A DNA stretch of 64,000 nucleotides, from positions 62,001 to 126,000 of the forward strand of contig NZ_BKZV01000007.1 in the NCBI RefSeq assembly GCF_008974285.1. Direction: 5' to 3'. This document shows, in pieces, positions 62,620 to 64,000 of this stretch (positions are counted from its first letter, which is position 1; every line of letters begins with the position of its first letter). Below the pieces are notes generated by a model. The model worked only from the letters and a program-made list of their open reading frames with translations, did no database searches and had not been told where the DNA came from. Made by a program: the position numbers and the translations under genes. The DNA is from Thermogemmatispora aurantia. GTDB lineage: Bacteria > Chloroflexota > Ktedonobacteria > Ktedonobacterales > Ktedonobacteraceae.

Positions 62620-63240
62620 TTAGTGTTTAAGAGCGTCGAGCGCCAGATTCAGATCGAGCACATTAACATGAGGCTCGCCGAAAATGCCCAGAAAGCGCCC
62701 CTGGACATGGCTCAGTACAAGCTGGCGCACAGTCTCCTGGCTCAGCCCGCGCGCCTTGGCCACACGCGGCACCTGGTAGAGCGCGGCGGCTATCGAAATG
62801 TCAGGGTCCAGGCCCGAGCCGGAGGCCGTTACCAGGTCGGCGGGCACCGGACCCGGTGGAGCATCCGGGTTCTCGCGTTTCAGCTCGGCAATGCGCTGCT
62901 GCACTGTTTGCACCAGGACCTTGTTGGTGGGGCCGAGATTAGAGGCGCCGGAATTCTCTGCATTGTAGGGCTGGAGGTGGCTGCCGTCATCGCTCAGCGT
63001 GGCCGAGGGCCGTCCGTGAAAGTACTTGGGCGAGGTCCAATACTGCCCGATCAACTCTGAACCGACCAGCCGGCCATCGGCATAGCGCAGGCTGCCGTTG
63101 GCCTGGTAAGGGAAGAGCAGCTGCGCCAGAGCGGTGACCACTCCTGGGTAGAGCAGGCCCAGCAGAATAGTGAGGAGCAGGGTTAGCATCAGAGCCGGGC
63201 GCAGATACTCGCGCAAGAGAGACTTCAATGACAGATGCAT
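62620..63240 (-). CDS. kdpC: Potassium-transporting ATPase subunit C
   Basis: A 206-aa KdpC with one N-terminal membrane helix (about 13-38; [20 protein letters not shown]) and an external domain containing [58 protein letters not shown] and [20 protein letters not shown]. KdpC stabilises the KdpFABC complex and aids ATP binding by KdpB. ATG 63240 is chosen because AAGGGG lies nine bases before it; the frame is open to 63261, but that ribosome site is too near the other ATGs. The gap to kdpB is 27 bases and to the short kdpD 71 bases, giving one operon. Confidence 0.95.
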   Translation of the reverse strand: MHLSLKSLLREYLRPALMLTLLLTILLGLLYPGVVTALAQLLFPYQANGSLRYADGRLVGSELIGQYWTSPKYFHGRPSATLSDDGSHLQPYNAENSGASNLGPTNKVLVQTVQQRIAELKRENPDAPPGPVPADLVTASGSGLDPDISIAAALYQVPRVAKARGLSQETVRQLVLSHVQGRFLGIFGEPHVNVLDLNLALDALKH

Positions 63241-63267
63241 GGTGCTCATCCCCTTGAACAAGATGGC

Positions 63268-64000
63268 CTAGAGCGTTAAGTGCAACAGCGAGAGCAGTAG
63301 ATCGATAAGCTTGATGCCCACGAAGGGGGCCACGATGCCGCCCAGGCCGTAGATCAGCAGGTTACGCCGCAGCAATGGCCCGGCCCCGATCGGGCGGTAT
63401 TTGACTCCGCGCAGAGCCAGCGGAATCAGAGCGATGATGATCAGGGCATTAAAGATGACCGCCGATAGCACCGCGCTGTGTGGGGTAGCCAGGCCCATAA
63501 TATTCAGGGCATTCAGCTGCGGATAGGTAGTCGAGAAGGCCGCCGGGATAATGGCGAAGTACTTCGCCACATCATTGGCGATGCTGAAGGTAGTCAGGGC
63601 GCCGCGCGTGATCAGCAGCTGCTTGCCGATCTCCACGATCTCGATCAGCTTCGTCGGGTTTGAATCGAGATCAATCATATTGGCAGCCTCTTTGGCGGCC
63701 TGCGTGCCACTATTCATAGCGACGCCGACATCGGCCTGCGCCAGGGCGGGGGCATCGTTGGTTCCGTCGCCGGTCATGGCGACCATGCGTCCGCCAGCCT
63801 GCTGCTCGCGGATCAGCTTCAGCTTGGTCTCCGGTGTAGCCTGTGCCAGGAAGTCGTCGACGCCGGCCTCGCGAGCGATCGCTGCCGCTGTCAGAGGGTT
63901 GTCGCCTGTGATCATAATCGTACGAATACCCATGCGGCGCAGCTGCTCGAAGCGCTCGCGCATGCCGCCCTTGACAATGTCCTTCAGCTCGATTACGCCC
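63268..64000 (-). CDS. kdpB: Potassium-transporting ATPase subunit B (5' part outside window)
   Basis: The C-terminal 244 or so residues of the KdpB P-type ATPase; the frame is open to base 64000, so the phosphorylation site and early helices lie outside. The visible part has [40 protein letters not shown] (the hinge and Mg-binding aspartates), [20 protein letters not shown] and the last membrane helices to the end at LLSLLHLTL. KdpB hydrolyses ATP to power high-affinity potassium uptake through KdpA. It is the first visible gene of the kdpB-kdpC-kdpD operon on the minus strand; kdpA should lie just outside the window. Confidence 0.97.
   Translation of the reverse strand, partial: GVIELKDIVKGGMRERFEQLRRMGIRTIMITGDNPLTAAAIAREAGVDDFLAQATPETKLKLIREQQAGGRMVAMTGDGTNDAPALAQADVGVAMNSGTQAAKEAANMIDLDSNPTKLIEIVEIGKQLLITRGALTTFSIANDVAKYFAIIPAAFSTTYPQLNALNIMGLATPHSAVLSAVIFNALIIIALIPLALRGVKYRPIGAGPLLRRNLLIYGLGGIVAPFVGIKLIDLLLSLLHLTL

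Noticed and set aside
1-64000. tRNA, rRNA, insertion sequences, prophage or CRISPR
   Set aside because: No T-loop-like GGTTCGAAT contexts with matching arms, no transposase or integrase motifs, and no regularly spaced direct repeats were found by reading.

Overview
The window is about 64 kb of chromosomal DNA with GC-rich coding sequence. Genes carry Shine-Dalgarno sites of the AGGAGG type and start with ATG, GTG or TTG. The gene content points to a Ktedonobacteria-like member of the Chloroflexota, for example a Thermogemmatispora relative: a BTAD/SARP regulator with ATPase and TPR domains, a very large Ser/Thr kinase-nSTAND fusion, secreted chitinases and a glucoamylase with carbohydrate-binding modules, an ATP-type PEP carboxykinase and a short KdpD. 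This placement is an inference from gene content; no rRNA, tRNA, IS element, prophage or CRISPR array was seen.

Region 1 (1-27.3 kb) is a large exopolysaccharide locus. A CapA-like gene and a priming sugar transferase are on the plus strand. A tight minus-strand operon (8537 down to 2135) carries a Wzz-like chain-length protein, a degenerate CpsD-type ATPase, a 43-aa membrane protein, a Wzy/ligase-like protein, a GT2 and a GT4. A hexapeptide acyltransferase and a PIG-L deacetylase follow, then two secreted GH18 proteins. Next come an ATP-grasp ligase with an FAD monooxygenase-like gene (minus), a GT4 and a FemAB/GNAT-like transferase (plus), two orphan response regulators, a polysaccharide deacetylase with an odd motif order, a Gfo/Idh dehydrogenase plus DegT aminotransferase pair (an amino-sugar pathway), and a stand-alone MshEN-like domain. 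The parts list (initiation, polymerisation, chain-length control, N-acyl and deacetyl modification, amino-sugar supply, possible amino-acid decoration) fits one secreted, modified glycan.

Region 2 (27.7-38 kb) holds the SARP/AAA/TPR regulator, a four-gene metabolic cassette (VOC protein, GNAT, cyclase/formamidase family, arginase family) and a Tat-exported multicopper oxidase.

Region 3 (38.4-49 kb) holds a secreted GH15 glucoamylase with a starch-binding module, divergent from a 1507-aa trans-membrane protein joining a Hanks kinase, a TIR-like region, an nSTAND ATPase, one membrane helix and an external beta-helix. A cytidylate-kinase-like gene and a DHA2-type MFS exporter follow.

Region 4 (49.1-64 kb) holds a four-gene ABC export system (two giant FtsX-like permeases and two ATPases, one with an AbrB-like tail), pckA, a stand-alone murD, and the end of a kdp operon (kdpB partial, kdpC, short kdpD). 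Strong hairpin terminators separate several of these units.
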